A stretch of DNA of 64,000 nucleotides, taken from Apiosordaria backusii. Taxonomy: Eukaryota; Ascomycota; Sordariomycetes; Sordariales; Lasiosphaeriaceae. The translations under genes and the position numbers were made by a program. Location: positions 1,054,001 to 1,118,000 of the forward strand of contig JAUKTV010000007.1 in assembly GCA_030549205.1 (NCBI GenBank), read 5' to 3'. The notes beneath the pieces are model-generated. The model had not been told where the DNA came from. It was given only the letters and a program-made list of their open reading frames with translations, and did not search any database. Numbering within the stretch: position 1 is the first letter of the stretch; each line of letters begins with the position of its first letter. Positions 47,001-60,888 of the stretch are shown piece by piece.

Positions 47001-50000
47001 GAAATGTTTGTGATTGCCCCCTATGCTGGATCGAGATCCTGGTCTTAGCCCCCTTTTGTTTTGTAAATCGTTGCTGTAAACGGCAATTCCAGCCAGACCA
47101 GATGGATGGGACGGATTGAGATGACGCCTTTGTTCCAATGCAACGCCTGTTTATCTGTCTGGCTCTGCCTGAATGCAGAAAGCGTCGGTTACAAGGTGCT
47201 GTGGTGCTGGGAGGTATGGAGCAACGACGTCCAGTGGTCGGCCACTAATCCTGCTGGGGCACTCTGTAGTGTAAGCCCACGCAGATGCCCCCAGCAATCG
47301 GTACCGGCATCTCGGCGAAGAATGTGCATAAGCAATTCCTTGCTTTTGTGTTGGTTCCGTGATCCACTGATGAGGGCTCAGCATGAATGAAAGTGCCAAC
47401 GGTTGGTAGTTTGCTTTGGTCGCAGACAACAGGCCGGCAGGAGAGGTGCGCTGCGAGTTGACGTCCCGGCATCTGTCAGAGGATGCCAGCGCCCCAGGCG
47501 ACTGGTCTGGTAGCCACTGACCTGACAAACTCACCTGAAGGAGGGGTGGTATTCCGACCTCTCCATTTCCGCCTCGACGAATGGGCTGTGGCATCACACT
47601 GCTCCCAGGTGCACTCAGCCATATGAGCTGGCAATCTGGTGCGTGGTACAGACAGTGCCCCAGAGATATGCCGAGCGAGGTGAAGAAAGGCCTCATCATC
47701 ATCATCAGAGGGTCGGACCCATCATGAAAAATGCCTCTATCGAATTCCATCTTGGTGATGTGAATCTCCAAGAGACAATAGCGTCAGGTATTACGGAGGC
47801 TTCCGAGCCCATCCATCACATCCGCTCCATCCTTTCGCCCCTCCAAATCTCCGGGTCTCCCAGCGCGGGGCCGTGAGGTGTGAGGGTCGTGATGAGGGGG
47901 CCGGGGCTGGTGTTCAGGAGCTTCGCACACGAGGAATGCGACTCTGCTCCAGCACCAGCACGTGGGCTCTGGCTGGGTTGTACCACGGGATACCCTTGAG
48001 GATTGAGGAGCGGTTTGAGCCGAACATTGGGCCACAAGGGGTTTCTCATCGATCGGATCTGGCCTGGTGTCCACACGCGCTGCTGGCAAGGGTCATGAGA
48101 TGAAAGGACATGGCCAATCTTGAGTGCCACAGTGCATGGTGCTAGGTTGGCAGGCCTGCGTGCTGAAAGGTTGCGGTTTGCTGGATTTTTCTCGCTAATC
48201 GAATGGCCGAATCGGCTGGGCTTGGGGCTTGTCGAGGGCGTGGATGGGATGATGGAATCATGGAAAATGCAACGCAACCGAAAGTCCCGCCAAGCTCCAT
48301 TTTGTTCACGGCCCAATCTTCCTTCCAGGTTGTTTCCCCGCTCACGAGAGTTGGTCCTATCAGAATTGGCTTATTTCCCTGCAGGCAGACCGTCCTGAAC
48401 AAATCGCATCCATTCAACCCTCCACGAGAAAAAAAATCGCTGAAAAAGGCAAGAGGAACGGATAAAGTCAGATAGATGGTCGGTGGGTCGGCGTTGGCGA
48501 AAACCGCTCGGGACCGGAAAGATCGATACAAGGTATGTTCGATACGGCAGATGATGACAGGTCGATATTCCAGTGGATGACTAACAAATATCTCCCCACA
48601 ATCTAGTGTACTTTAGCTTTTCGGACGTTTCTTTCCGTCAATAAGAAAGCATATCCAATACTGCCGACACAAAGAGTAACAAAAGAAGAGATACCGCATG
48701 AAAACCCCTATCTAAGACTTGCAATACAACGAACCAACAACAGCCGGGAACGGATATCATCATTTTACATGCTGCGGGAAGAGCGTCACTTAGTGTTGCG
48801 GTCCCTGCCTGACCCGCTTTTTGTTCCACGCATGGGCCCTGTCGACGATGGAACGGTTCGTCCTAAAAATACCCTGCCCTCCCATCAGTGCCATGTCCGC
48901 CAGGCCGCGGGGGCGCACTGTGTACATTTTTGAGAGTACACCGTGTGCCGACGATCTCAACCGCTCTTGCATCTGTCAGAAACAGGAATTCCGCGCCCCT
49001 GGCATTCTTCTCTGCCATCTCCTGTCATCACTTCACCCTCTGTCGCTCGCTGTGCTGTGCCTCCTCCATCCATCCCACGCAGGTCGCAAAAACGAACACC
49101 GAGCCAGAGCTGACCGCCCAGAAACCAGAAACCAGAAACCAGTGCGTGCCCAGGACCCCACAGCGGGGAGAATTGGGCGGAACGACATCCGGATCCTGTC
49201 GATGATGCATCCAAGCACCCGGGCTCGCGCTCGGTGACGAGCTTTTCCTGGGAGTGGTGGAGAACTTTCCGAGCCTTTGCTCCTCGAGTTTCAAAACATG
49301 CTGATCCGAGAGCCCGCTCCACGCAATCTTCAAAAAACACAACATTCAGGCAGACCAACCTGGAGCATGGTAATAGCGCTCTTTTCCTCTTTCTGGTGTG
49401 CTGGTCATCGAAACCCTGACAGCTCAAACACACTATCGACTAGACCAGGATCGGATATGGACAGGTTTTCTTAACCGTTGCTTTATCACGCTAACCATCT
49501 TGATATTCTGTGGGGACCAGTGAGCCACAGGAAAGCGAATACGTGATCGACACAACAAGCCATCCACCCAACGGCCGGCAGTTGTGGATGCAACAAACAG
49601 CTTTCTCTCTCGTCTGGTCCCGAGCCCGGAACAACTGGAATCAACTGGCCGTCTTACACCCGGAAGAAAGACATACAATCAACCACCCTCCTCAACTCCG
49701 TATTGTGCACGCCTCTCTGAGCAGCTCCTCGTCATTCTAGTCCAAACACCATCCCACAGATGGCAGCCTGAGAACCTCACACAAATACCACTCTGCTAAG
49801 TCGGCGGTGGTTGCGTTCTCTCGGCTCTCGCTCTCTCACCGTCCAAGGGGTTGGCTCTGGATCGGGAATGGTTCCTGAATGGGCCAATGTCCCAATTCTT
49901 GTCATTGGTGCGGGGGTCCATAGCCGCATCCAGAGATCAGGCGATATCTGCAGGAAATCACATCTCACGACCTTCCCACTGGGTTCCATCGCGACCGATG

Positions 50001-53000
50001 TCGCGCTGCCCTGTTCATTTGTATGTACTCACAGGCACCTTAATTACTGGCTGGCCCACCGACCAACACCTCCCTGTCCAGTTTCAAGCTCGTCGCCCAC
50101 CCTTGCTGTCCCACCAGCCTGCCGAGCTCCGGACTAGCCCCAAAGAATTATCAGCTCGCCAACGACTCTTCCCTTCCAGCAGTTGGATTGGCTGGAAAAG
50201 AGGGGGAACGGGGACCGTGGTCCATGTTCTGACGCGGTCGGCGATGAGATTGCAACGTTGGAAAGGACGCCTTGCATCCGATCATCAATTTATCGCCCCC
50301 ATCACATCCGCATGACGAGATCCAACATCCTCGTGTGTCGACCACTAGCACAAGCTCGTTTGATGAACGCCACCTGCAACCTCCATTTTGGGGGGCTTTG
50401 GGGGGCAGGAGTCAATATTCATCGCCAGACCTTCTTGCCATGTGGCATGTCGTTAACCCGCTGCAGGCAGGATTATTGAGACTCTGACTTTGGCAGTTTT
50501 GACAGCTTGACAGGTTCCGCCAGCTTCCTTTGAGCCAAGCGTTCGTATGAGCTCTATGTGGAATGGAATTGCGGACGGCATCATAACGATACGCCGAATC
50601 TCACGTCTTGGGTGTACCTTTGGTGTTCAGCCTGAAAACAACCTCTTTTTTCCCTCGATCACAATCTCTTGTCTTGAGCCGTCCCGCACCCCACAGTATC
50701 TGATGGTTCCCGATCGTCTGATCTGACCCGATCTTGGAGGATTTCAGATCCGCCTTCGGGAAGCCAGGGTGGATTGATTAAATGCATCAACCTCCGGCCC
50801 ATGGTGTGAGTTTTCCAACGGCTGACTTGAAGGCTTTGACAAAGACAAGCCAAATGTCTGTCCAAGAGCCCGCATTCGACTGTGTGGGATATCCACCGTC
50901 CTGGCAGGATACTTTAACCATAGTTGAGGGACTTACTGTTACGTCTGATTGTGGTCACGGGATGCTAAAAATACCGATAGCACATTCACTGATGAGCACT
51001 GCAACCCACACCGACCACATCACCTCACTTACATGTGTCACTGACGCAAACGCATGCTGGTTGTTCTCGAGTGAAAAGGAATTTTGAGCATTAACACGGC
51101 GGCAACAGAAAGGCCTGTCTCACATAATTCGTCCTCCGAAGTATTGTTGAACATATATCGAGTTTCTATACCGATCCACGGGGTCAACAAACGAGGCTGA
51201 AGGACTGGGTCGAGACATGACGGGTAACTACTGCCCGTCGGGGATTTTCGAGCGGGATGTGTGTTACCTGCTGTGCGAGGGCAAACTAGCACAATTGCCA
51301 TTGGCGCCAGCCAGTTGAGCTCTGGCCTGTCTCATCAGCGAGTATTTGGCCGTCAAAAAGGCAGCCGACAGCGGGAGGCACAACGCCGTCCGCTCGGCGA
51401 GCAGCTTACAGCGGTTGAGGATCCCGATGTTCGGACTGGGGGTGAGTGAGCGCCCGGATGGGGCAAGGCAGGAGGCCGACAGACAGGTCGGAGCTGCAGG
51501 TCTCCTGGTGTACTGTCCTGCACACGTATGTACGGTGCTACAGCGGTCTTGTTTTCTTTTTTACTGTGTGTGGGGTCCGCTTGGGCCGCATGTCTCTTCT
51601 TGAGCCTCCATCACGGGGCGATATGAGGCTGGCTGTGACTGTGTTTTGATGTGGATGGACGGCTCATACGTATGCAATTGTCCTGCATCGTTTCTCTGTA
51701 CCCCCACTCTTACAAGCAGTACTGTTCCAACTTGCGGGGCAAGTCAAGAGATCAATAGCTTGGCGGCTAGGCAGGATAGTTGGTTGGTTGGACAGGGTGG
51801 GTGGGTAAGTAGGCTGGTAGACTTCCGAGGTTTGGGGTTTCCTTTGGAGCAACTCCAGATCCCGCAGTTTGAGAGGTTCGATGTGGTCGATTCCCGTTTT
51901 CGTGTTAGTCGTACCGGTTGGGCGTGTCCAATGGTTGGTTGGCGAGGCAGGCGGCGGTGCGTCGTCTGTTGCACGTTACCACGGGTCGATGAAGGGACTC
52001 TCCGGACTGGACGGGCTTATTCGAGGGGGGGTAATCTTGTGCTTTGTTGTTGTGTGCGACACTGTCATCAAGAAAGTTCTGGTGGGTGGTGTGGCACTGT
52101 GGTAGAAGGCCCGAAGCAGGAATAAGGAAGAGAAGAGATGTTGACTGCCAGATCTCGGGTTGTTCTCGGGGGTTGCGTCGAAATGTTACCAAAGTGGTAT
52201 GTGTGTTCCAGAAGGAACAAAAGAGGGGATGGGATTATCGCTGTGATAGTCCTTTTACAGTGTGGCTGTCTCACACCGGTCAATATCACATGCATCGTGA
52301 TGGCCCTCAACGGTTCCAAGAGACCATGTCTCACTGGATCTGTCAGATCTTGACTTGGTTTGGTGTGTGGGTTGTAAGCAAGCCTTGAAAGTCAGCCAGC
52401 ACAACGCCCCAACTTCTCCCCGCGGGCACCCCCAGGAAAGTTCCAGGCCACAGTGACCACGTACGGGGCGTTTGTGACAGCTACTGGATATGCATGGGCA
52501 GTCACGCTCTGGACTCTCTGCATCTACCCTTTGGATGATCAGCAAAAGTGCTGTTTTTCTGTGTCATTCTCCCCCCCTATTCACAACCTCTTGGATGCAC
52601 TTACACCTGGACTTTTCACGGCAGTTTTGTGGCATGATCACCCATCACCTATTGCCACACACACTGGATAGGACAGATACAGATCCTGCAGAGGGCCGAT
52701 GGGCACAAAGAAAACTTTTCGTATACGATCTGCTGGCTTTTCCCCGAGGTAGAATAGTGTTTGGTGTCTCTTTATTTTCATCCGCAAAGTCATCACGCTC
52801 TATCGCGCACTTACAGATCTTGAGACAGGATGCTAGTGTGAGTATTGCACGGGCCGTTTTCTTTTCTTTTTTTGTACATATGTAAGCCAGCATCAGTGGT
52901 AGTGTATGTGCATACACACGGACCCCTTTTTTTTTCCCTGTTGTTATCATTGCTTTTTTTTGCTTGTGTCTTTGGCACATTCTCTCTTGCAGGGGCGCTT

Positions 53001-55853
53001 AACTGAGAGGAGTTTGATGCCAAAGAAAGAAATTCACCAGCGCCAGGCAAGCGGTCCTGTCCGTCTGTTCGTCCGTGTTTTGTGTTTTTTTTTTACTTCC
53101 CGCTGAGGAAAATAGGATGTGATATGATATAATGTAAAACAAAAAAAGCTGTAAGGGATGATGATGAGAAAACTCAATGTTGTAAGACTGAGACTTGTGT
53201 GTGCCGATACCAAACTTGGGGCAGGGGGGACTGATGATCTTTTTTTTTGGGAGAAAGTCCCATAATGATGGCAGAAAATGGTGGGTTAAGACCAAGCTTG
53301 GACAAAGGTGGAGTGGTGATGATCGCTTGGGAGGGAGCACAGCTGAGCTGACCACCACCACCACCTACCTGCAAGTGAAAGTGTCAACCCTCAGATCCCC
53401 CCGCTTTTTTCTTTTTTCTTTTTGGTGGGTGGTTGATCAAGAGCTGGGAAACTGGGCAGTCGGCTCTTGGGGGTACTCGATCCTCCTCCCCTGTCGTATT
53501 TTTCTGCCTGCCGGGTTTTCTGCCCTAGCTGTTGTCGCCCCTGTTGAGCCTTGCTGGCTGGGTCGACACTGACGTCTATCGAGATGCCTTTTTGGCATCC
53601 AGTTCGCGGTCGATTTCAGCTCTCTGTAGTGACGACTATAGTTAAGCACTAAGCCCAGAAGAACCTAAGACTATCACCGATAGTTCAACCTTCGTCAGCC
53701 TCACCTTCCACAACTACCGAGGTACAAACTATCTATGTGAAAACCAAAGTCTAGGCTCGTCTGGCTGGCTTTGGATTTGATCAACATTACCCACTTCACA
53801 TACCTTGCTGTAGATACCAGTGATACATCCCAGGGCCGAAATAAAAATATAATCAGATCAGGCATAATCACACACATATTGATCTGAAAGGGGGTTTTTG
53901 TGTTTGAAACATTGCTACACCATGTGCTGTGACCTTGGATGTGGTATCAATGTTGATCTTTGCCTCAAGTCCGGAACCAATATCTGATTGACTATAGTAC
54001 ACCACCACCACCACCGCCGCCATCACTATCACCATCACTATCACAATCTAGGCCAAGAGTCAGATCGCGTACAGATTTCCCCATATTAGCCCGATGTGAG
54101 TGCTGCTGGTGTGAGACATGGCCGCATACCGCTTTACATATTCCGCACAGGAAAAGGGAGCGCTAAAATTCCCAGCATTTTTTATTGCGCGGGGTACTCT
54201 GTAATAAAAGAAAAGATTGGTCCATGTCAAATTCTTGGGACTTACTTGATGTGGTAAAGGCCATCTGTAGGTCTCTGCATGGTTAAGTAGGTGGGTGGGT
54301 GGATATATGTCTCACTTTATCTCACCCCCTATCTCATTCTCATTGGGGGAAGACTCACGGAACTTGGGGATTGGGAAAAAGAGGCGGGAAAAAAGGTGAG
54401 ATCTGACCTGCTGGTGTCATGTGGGAGGCCAATGAGAGAGGGGGAACATAATGATTACATATGTGAGAGGCACATACATGCATCGGTATCGCATCGATCT
54501 TGCTTTTGTGTTTCGGGGACCCGGGGGCGGGGACGTGGGAGGGTGGGCAGGTTGGAAAAGAGAAGGGAGGGCTTGGCTGCTTTGTGGCTTTTGGTGGTGG
54601 GTTTGGTGGTGATGGGTTTTGGTGGTTATCATGAGGAATAGAGAAGATGAGACAACGAAGACTATGACCCTATTCTACAACTGAATCAAAGGTAAGGATG
54701 AACGCTTTGAAGGGGACACTTACTTCTATTGTATAACCAAATCACCACATCAACAAATATTACTAGTCATCAAGCTCATGTTATCACCTCTCAACACCCA
54801 GCCCAGCCAAACTTCCCGTCTTTTTCCGCGCCTGAAGGAACGTGCCAACGTCACCAGCAGGGTGATACCGTTATCAGGGAAACAAAGGGTGGACAATTGA
54901 TGTCAAGCACAGGGCGAAATTCGTAAAGACCCTCTGCTACCGCATCCGATCGTCGTATTCGCGCAAGTTACCCCAAATAGGGCAGCTAGATAGGTAGAAA
55001 CAAACTACCATCGTGAACACAGCCACATACCTATTTGACGTAGGCAGGAGATAAGAAAGAGTTGTAGACAGAATCTACGTCTCTTGCCGTTTCGAAAGCG
55101 AGGAAGAATGGTAAGCTGGAGTTTGCTCAGGAAGCCATGGGTCATTCTGCTGGCTGTATTAGGTATCATTGAGATGTAATATCCGGGTGTTTTATTGCTT
55201 CCTTCATTATTACATAAGGATCTCGAATACAGGACAAAATGACCAGCCCGATCAAACTTTTGGTTCTGCTGGCAGGAATGAAACCCAAGAAGCTACAGGC
55301 CTGATAAAGAATGGTTTATTTTGAGAGTGTATCGAAGTGACGGCCTTGAAGGAAATACACAGGATACGTCCACAGACTACCTACACAAGTCCCAAGGAGT
55401 GATCTTACCTAATACCTTAGGTATCTCCTTCTAGATGATTCTTCACAACCCTTCCAATACTATCACCATCATGGCAATAATCAACTTTTCATCAGTTTTT
55501 AATCCAGAATATGTCTGTTTAGAACCCATTCACTCCCCAACAAAAGAAAGACAAACTTTATCTGGCCCATAACAAGAAACGACAGCACTTATCCAGAGCT
55601 ACTTCACATCTATCTAGTATCATCGTTCTTTCTTAATATTAAAGGACCCACCTAATATTGGATACAGCAAAGTCACAACCTATACATATCGGTCCGCAGT
55701 CTTTCGTCTGTCTATCTTTTCCTGCCATATCAGAATATATCTCACCGTCGAATATCCCACCAGCCGTTATCGTCCACATTGGTCATCATCCACACAGATT
55801 CAATAACATCACCGGGGACGCATGCTCACAATTGGCGGCAGGCCCTGATCAAG
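44100..55853. other. 11.7-kb region with no recognisable gene (upstream of nsdD)
   Basis: The longest frame is 206 codons (47151-47771, minus) and lacks any domain, hydrophobic pattern or coding-like codon use. Others are shorter. There are CAGC-rich stretches (44850-44960), GGTAC near-palindromes (for example 45769-45783), an AAACCAG triplication near 49122-49142 and an ACC/ATC triplet stretch at 54000-54048. The beginning must contain the nsdD promoter and leader. Noncoding RNAs are possible but nothing in the sequence proves them. Confidence 0.5.
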
Positions 55854-56476
55854 ATGGGCATCAACAGCGACTTGACCGATGCTATTCTCGATAGCAACTT
55901 CGACAAGATTCGCAAGTCAAAGTCTGCATCCGCCTGGGCCATCGACACGTTCCGGACTTCCTGGGAGTTCTTGGAAGGGCTCGACGGTTCTTCTTCCTCA
56001 ACACCTACCTGGCGCAACGCTCCTTGGCGCAACAGGCGCAATGGTCGATACCGCTGGCGTGGATATCGTAGGTATGGAGGTAATGGCGGCGGATATGATG
56101 GTTATGTCATGAGGCAGAGACGCCCAACACTGGCTCAAAGCAGTCCAGCCCCAAGCCCAGCGCAGACCAGAGTACGACCGAGCCCAACACAGAGAAAACC
56201 AACGCCAAGCCCAGCACTACGACTGAACCCGACGAAGAGAACACCAACTCCAAGCCTAGCGCAGACCAGGTAAGGTATGTGTTATGCAAGGTAATTAAAA
56301 TCAACAGTCACTAGGGTGAGCATCGTCCGCAGGCGCTCAGTCTTGACATTGTATGTTCATCTGAACGTGGGTTGGACATTTCGAGCTGGGATGATATACT
56401 GTCCTTCGACCTAACATGTCAAACAACAATTCCCAACAGTGTTCAGATGGATTTCATCTTATTTAATCGAGTATAA
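55854..56476 (+). CDS. Hypothetical protein, splicing unresolved
   Basis: From an ATG at 55854 a frame with strong coding-like codon choice reads MGINSDLTDAILDSNFDKIR, then an aromatic helix (SAWAIDTFRTSWEFLEGLD) and an Arg/Gly/Tyr-rich stretch (RYRWRGYRRYGGNGGGYDG). Near 56080-56120 the better frame changes to one reading SPKPSADQSTTEPNTEKTN, with two PSADQ repeats. A GTAAGG donor at 56270 and a CGCAG acceptor about 63 nt on lead to ALSLDIVCSSERGLDISSWD and a TAA at 56474. The frame change needs a very short (38-47 nt) intron or an indel. An extra 5' exon is possible (CACACAG acceptor near 55797). I do not recognise a family. Confidence 0.4.
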
Positions 56477-56663
56477 AACATAATCAATTCCAAGTCATAA
56501 CTCATCACAAACCAACAAAAACCTTTACCCCAATAGCATCAAGGTACGCAAAAAATGCAATATTGTTACAGGGTATCTCCATCATCATCCTCCATATCTC
56601 CCATCCTCATTATCATATCTCATCTCATCCCCTCTTCATCCCTTAATGTCGTGTTTCCACCAT

Positions 56664-57050
56664 TTAGACATATCTCCTCCTGCTCCCCCGTCCATCAGTC
56701 CCATGCATCCTCCTCGCCCCGGCAGCCTTCTGCCCCGGTCTCCCAGTGAGAGTCCCTTTCAGCCTCAAGAACGCCCCACTGATCTTGTCACCGATAGACG
56801 GCCGTCTCTTCTGGTGATGGACAGGCGCGACAGTGCTGTGGTGGTGGTGACGAGTGGTCGTGGCAGTAGTGTGGTGATGTCTCCGCTTCCCACCACCAAA
56901 GAGACCTCCTCTGCGACGGGCAGAAGTGGTAGTCATGGGGGTAGCGGTGGTGCGGTGAGTGCGGCGAGGGCCGCCGAAAAGACCTCTGCGACGGCGGGGG
57001 GCGGTAGTGGTGGTGACTACGGGAGTGGCGTGGTGGCGGCGACCGAACAT
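56664..57050 (-). CDS. Small basic His/Thr-rich protein with conserved-looking C-terminus
   Basis: A 128-aa intronless frame starting MFGRRHHATPVV. The N-terminal ~80 residues are Arg/His/Thr low complexity with three RRRG/RRGGLFGG-type blocks. The C-terminal ~45 residues are more ordered: GDKISGAFLRLKGTLTGRPG, then GQKAAGARRMHGTDGRGS. That tail looks like a family signature, and its K-G-x-L-T-G ... K-A-x-G spacing loosely recalls CsbD-like stress proteins, which is only an impression. There is no signal peptide or membrane segment. The high Arg content suggests nucleic-acid or membrane-surface binding, as inference. Strand and start are supported by the codon pattern of the tail. Confidence 0.6.
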   Translation of the reverse strand: MFGRRHHATPVVTTTTAPRRRRGLFGGPRRTHRTTATPMTTTSARRRGGLFGGGKRRHHHTTATTTRHHHHSTVAPVHHQKRRPSIGDKISGAFLRLKGTLTGRPGQKAAGARRMHGTDGRGSRRRYV

Positions 57051-58838
<1,788 letters not shown>

Positions 58839-60888
58839 TCAACTCGCAGCAGCCCCAATTTTCTTCTCCCTCTCAACCTCCCCATTCTCTCGGTTATCCT
58901 CCTCTGGTGTCCCAGGCATAACCTCCAATCTCGTCGGCGGCCGACTACACACGCTTCCCGGCCCACTAACAACACTCCCCGACGTCGATGTCGACGGCCT
59001 CCCCACCCCACTATTGTCACCGCCACTAATAATACCACTACTGCTGCCACCATTCTCCGTTGCAGGCACGCTGGTACTACTACCATGCCCGTGAGAATGC
59101 GTGTACACTATCCTCGGGTACCCCCTCGACAGTCTTTGGGGCTTCGCCAGCTGCAACTCCGACCCAGAAACAACCCCGTCGTGGCTAGCAAGGAGGTTGT
59201 TGTTACTGCGGACGTTGTGGTTGTGGTTCCCATCCGCCAAAGTACCCGGCGTCCCCGGGGTGGGTGGAATGATATCGTAAAAATCATCATCTGGGAAAGA
59301 CAACTCCGAGGCCAGAGTATGGGCTGATTCACGCCTTACCATTGAATCCCTTGTTTGCAGTCTTTGGGGGTAGGCAGAGTCGGGCGTGTATGGTTCAGAG
59401 GGGCTGTCGATCCGGGAAGAGTCTCGCTGCTCTTTGTGTCCGACGCTGGCAGCGGAGTCCCGATTGATAGTGCTGTGGTGTAGGTACTGGGTACCACCGT
59501 AAAGGGAAGTTTGTTGTCGGTTATGGGTCATGGTAGTGGTGGTACTTCCTCGGATGCTGTTAGCGCTGGTGTTGTTAACGAGCGTAGGGACTTCGGATGT
59601 TCCTGTGCCATTGTCGCCGTATATGTTTTGGTGGAGTTCCTTTTTGAAACTTGCGAGTTGCTTCCTGCGCCGACAGCGGCAAAGAAAGAAGATGAGGCTT
59701 GCGAGGAGAAATACCCCCAAAATAATGCCCACTACTATGCCTGCAATGGCGCCACCGGTGAGACCCCCTGATGATTCCTGTAGGGGATACTGCATGGCAA
59801 ATACAACGCCCGTCATAGCCATGGTCAGTTTCGTCGTCGCGGCGGGCGCGTTTGTGATGGGAGGCGGTTCTGTGGTTGCTGCGAGAGGACTGACACATGG
59901 CGTCTGGCCACCCATAGAAGAGGTCCAAGGTGTGAAGCCGCTATGACTTGTAATTAGTTTTCAATGCTCCCGGTGTTTACTTCGGACGACACTCTGACGT
60001 ACCTTGGGCAACAGCCGCCAGAAACAGAGTAATAATCCGAAGCACAGTTCTTCGTTGAGACATCCTCTCGATTTTGCGGGGTGGGAAATACACCAGGGCT
60101 GGCTACCACGACAGCCTTCACCTTTCGAGCCGTGGCTAAAGGTGTAAAGGGACAACAGTCTGGTTTGTCGTTGATACAACCAACAAAGGGAGCATATACC
60201 ATTGTTGGCCCACCGTCGTCAATGAGGGTAAATTGGGCCGACGCACAGTCTCCAGTGATAAGCGCTCCAGTTCCTGGATACCGAGGGGCATCGACGGTCG
60301 AAGACGCGGTCGGTTCTGGTGGAGGGGCATACGGACTGGAAGGATTGATTCAGCGTAACTGATGCCAAAGTACTACCGGGGATACTCACACGTCACCCAT
60401 GACCCCAGAGGTTGGAGTAGGCTCTGCTGCCCCCGCAAGTCTTGGTTTGGTGTCAGCTGTGAGGCCCTATGGCTTGAGTGGCAGAGATTCTCCTACCTTG
60501 TTCTTGTGAGAAGTGTAGCTGGCTTGGTAGAATTCAGCGGTGTTCCTTCTGGTGTGGTGGTTGAGTTCTCGGAATGCTCCAGACGTTGCTCAGAAGGCTC
60601 GGGGGGAGGAGGAGAATCGGGGATTTCAGTGGTAATTGGACCTTCATCGAATTCAACGACGACAATTGGAGTAGTAGTGATGGTGGTATACTCTGTCAAG
60701 ACAGTAGTAGATCGCAAAGGCCGCCGACGAGTGATTTCCGGATGAGGAGAAGGTGCAACCTTTTCGACTCGGTGACTGGGGATCGATGGCGGTGGAGGAG
60801 GAGGAGGGGGTTCGGGAACGATCAAGACATTGTCTTCCTTACCACGCGGACTCAACAAAGGCCCGACCACGGTCGTCGAGTTGGCCAT
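58839..60888 (-). CDS. Single-pass membrane protein with Cys-rich ectodomain
   Basis: Four exons are proposed: 60888-60497, 60440-60390, 60335-60003 and 59940-58839. The last two are firm (GTACGT...TAG and a CCAG acceptor); the first two junctions are tentative, with an AAG acceptor. The N-terminal part is Pro/Thr-rich (TTVLTEYTTITTTPIVVVEF). A Cys-rich module follows (GDCASAQFTL, APFVGCINDKPDCCPF, CASDYYSVSGGCCP) and ends SSMGGQTPC. One membrane segment (GAIAGIVVGIILGVFLLASLIFFL) with a CRCRRRKQ stop-transfer precedes a ~270-residue Ser/Thr-rich cytoplasmic tail. This architecture is widespread in filamentous fungi and may act as a wall or surface sensor, but no function is established. No signal peptide is visible at the chosen start; the frame stays open to 61119, so a different first exon is possible. 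Confidence 0.72.

Noticed and set aside
47151..47771. 206-codon minus-strand frame upstream of nsdD
   Set aside because: Longest frame in the desert, but codon use looks random, there is no hydrophobic or domain pattern, and frames of this length occur by chance in GC-balanced DNA of this size.
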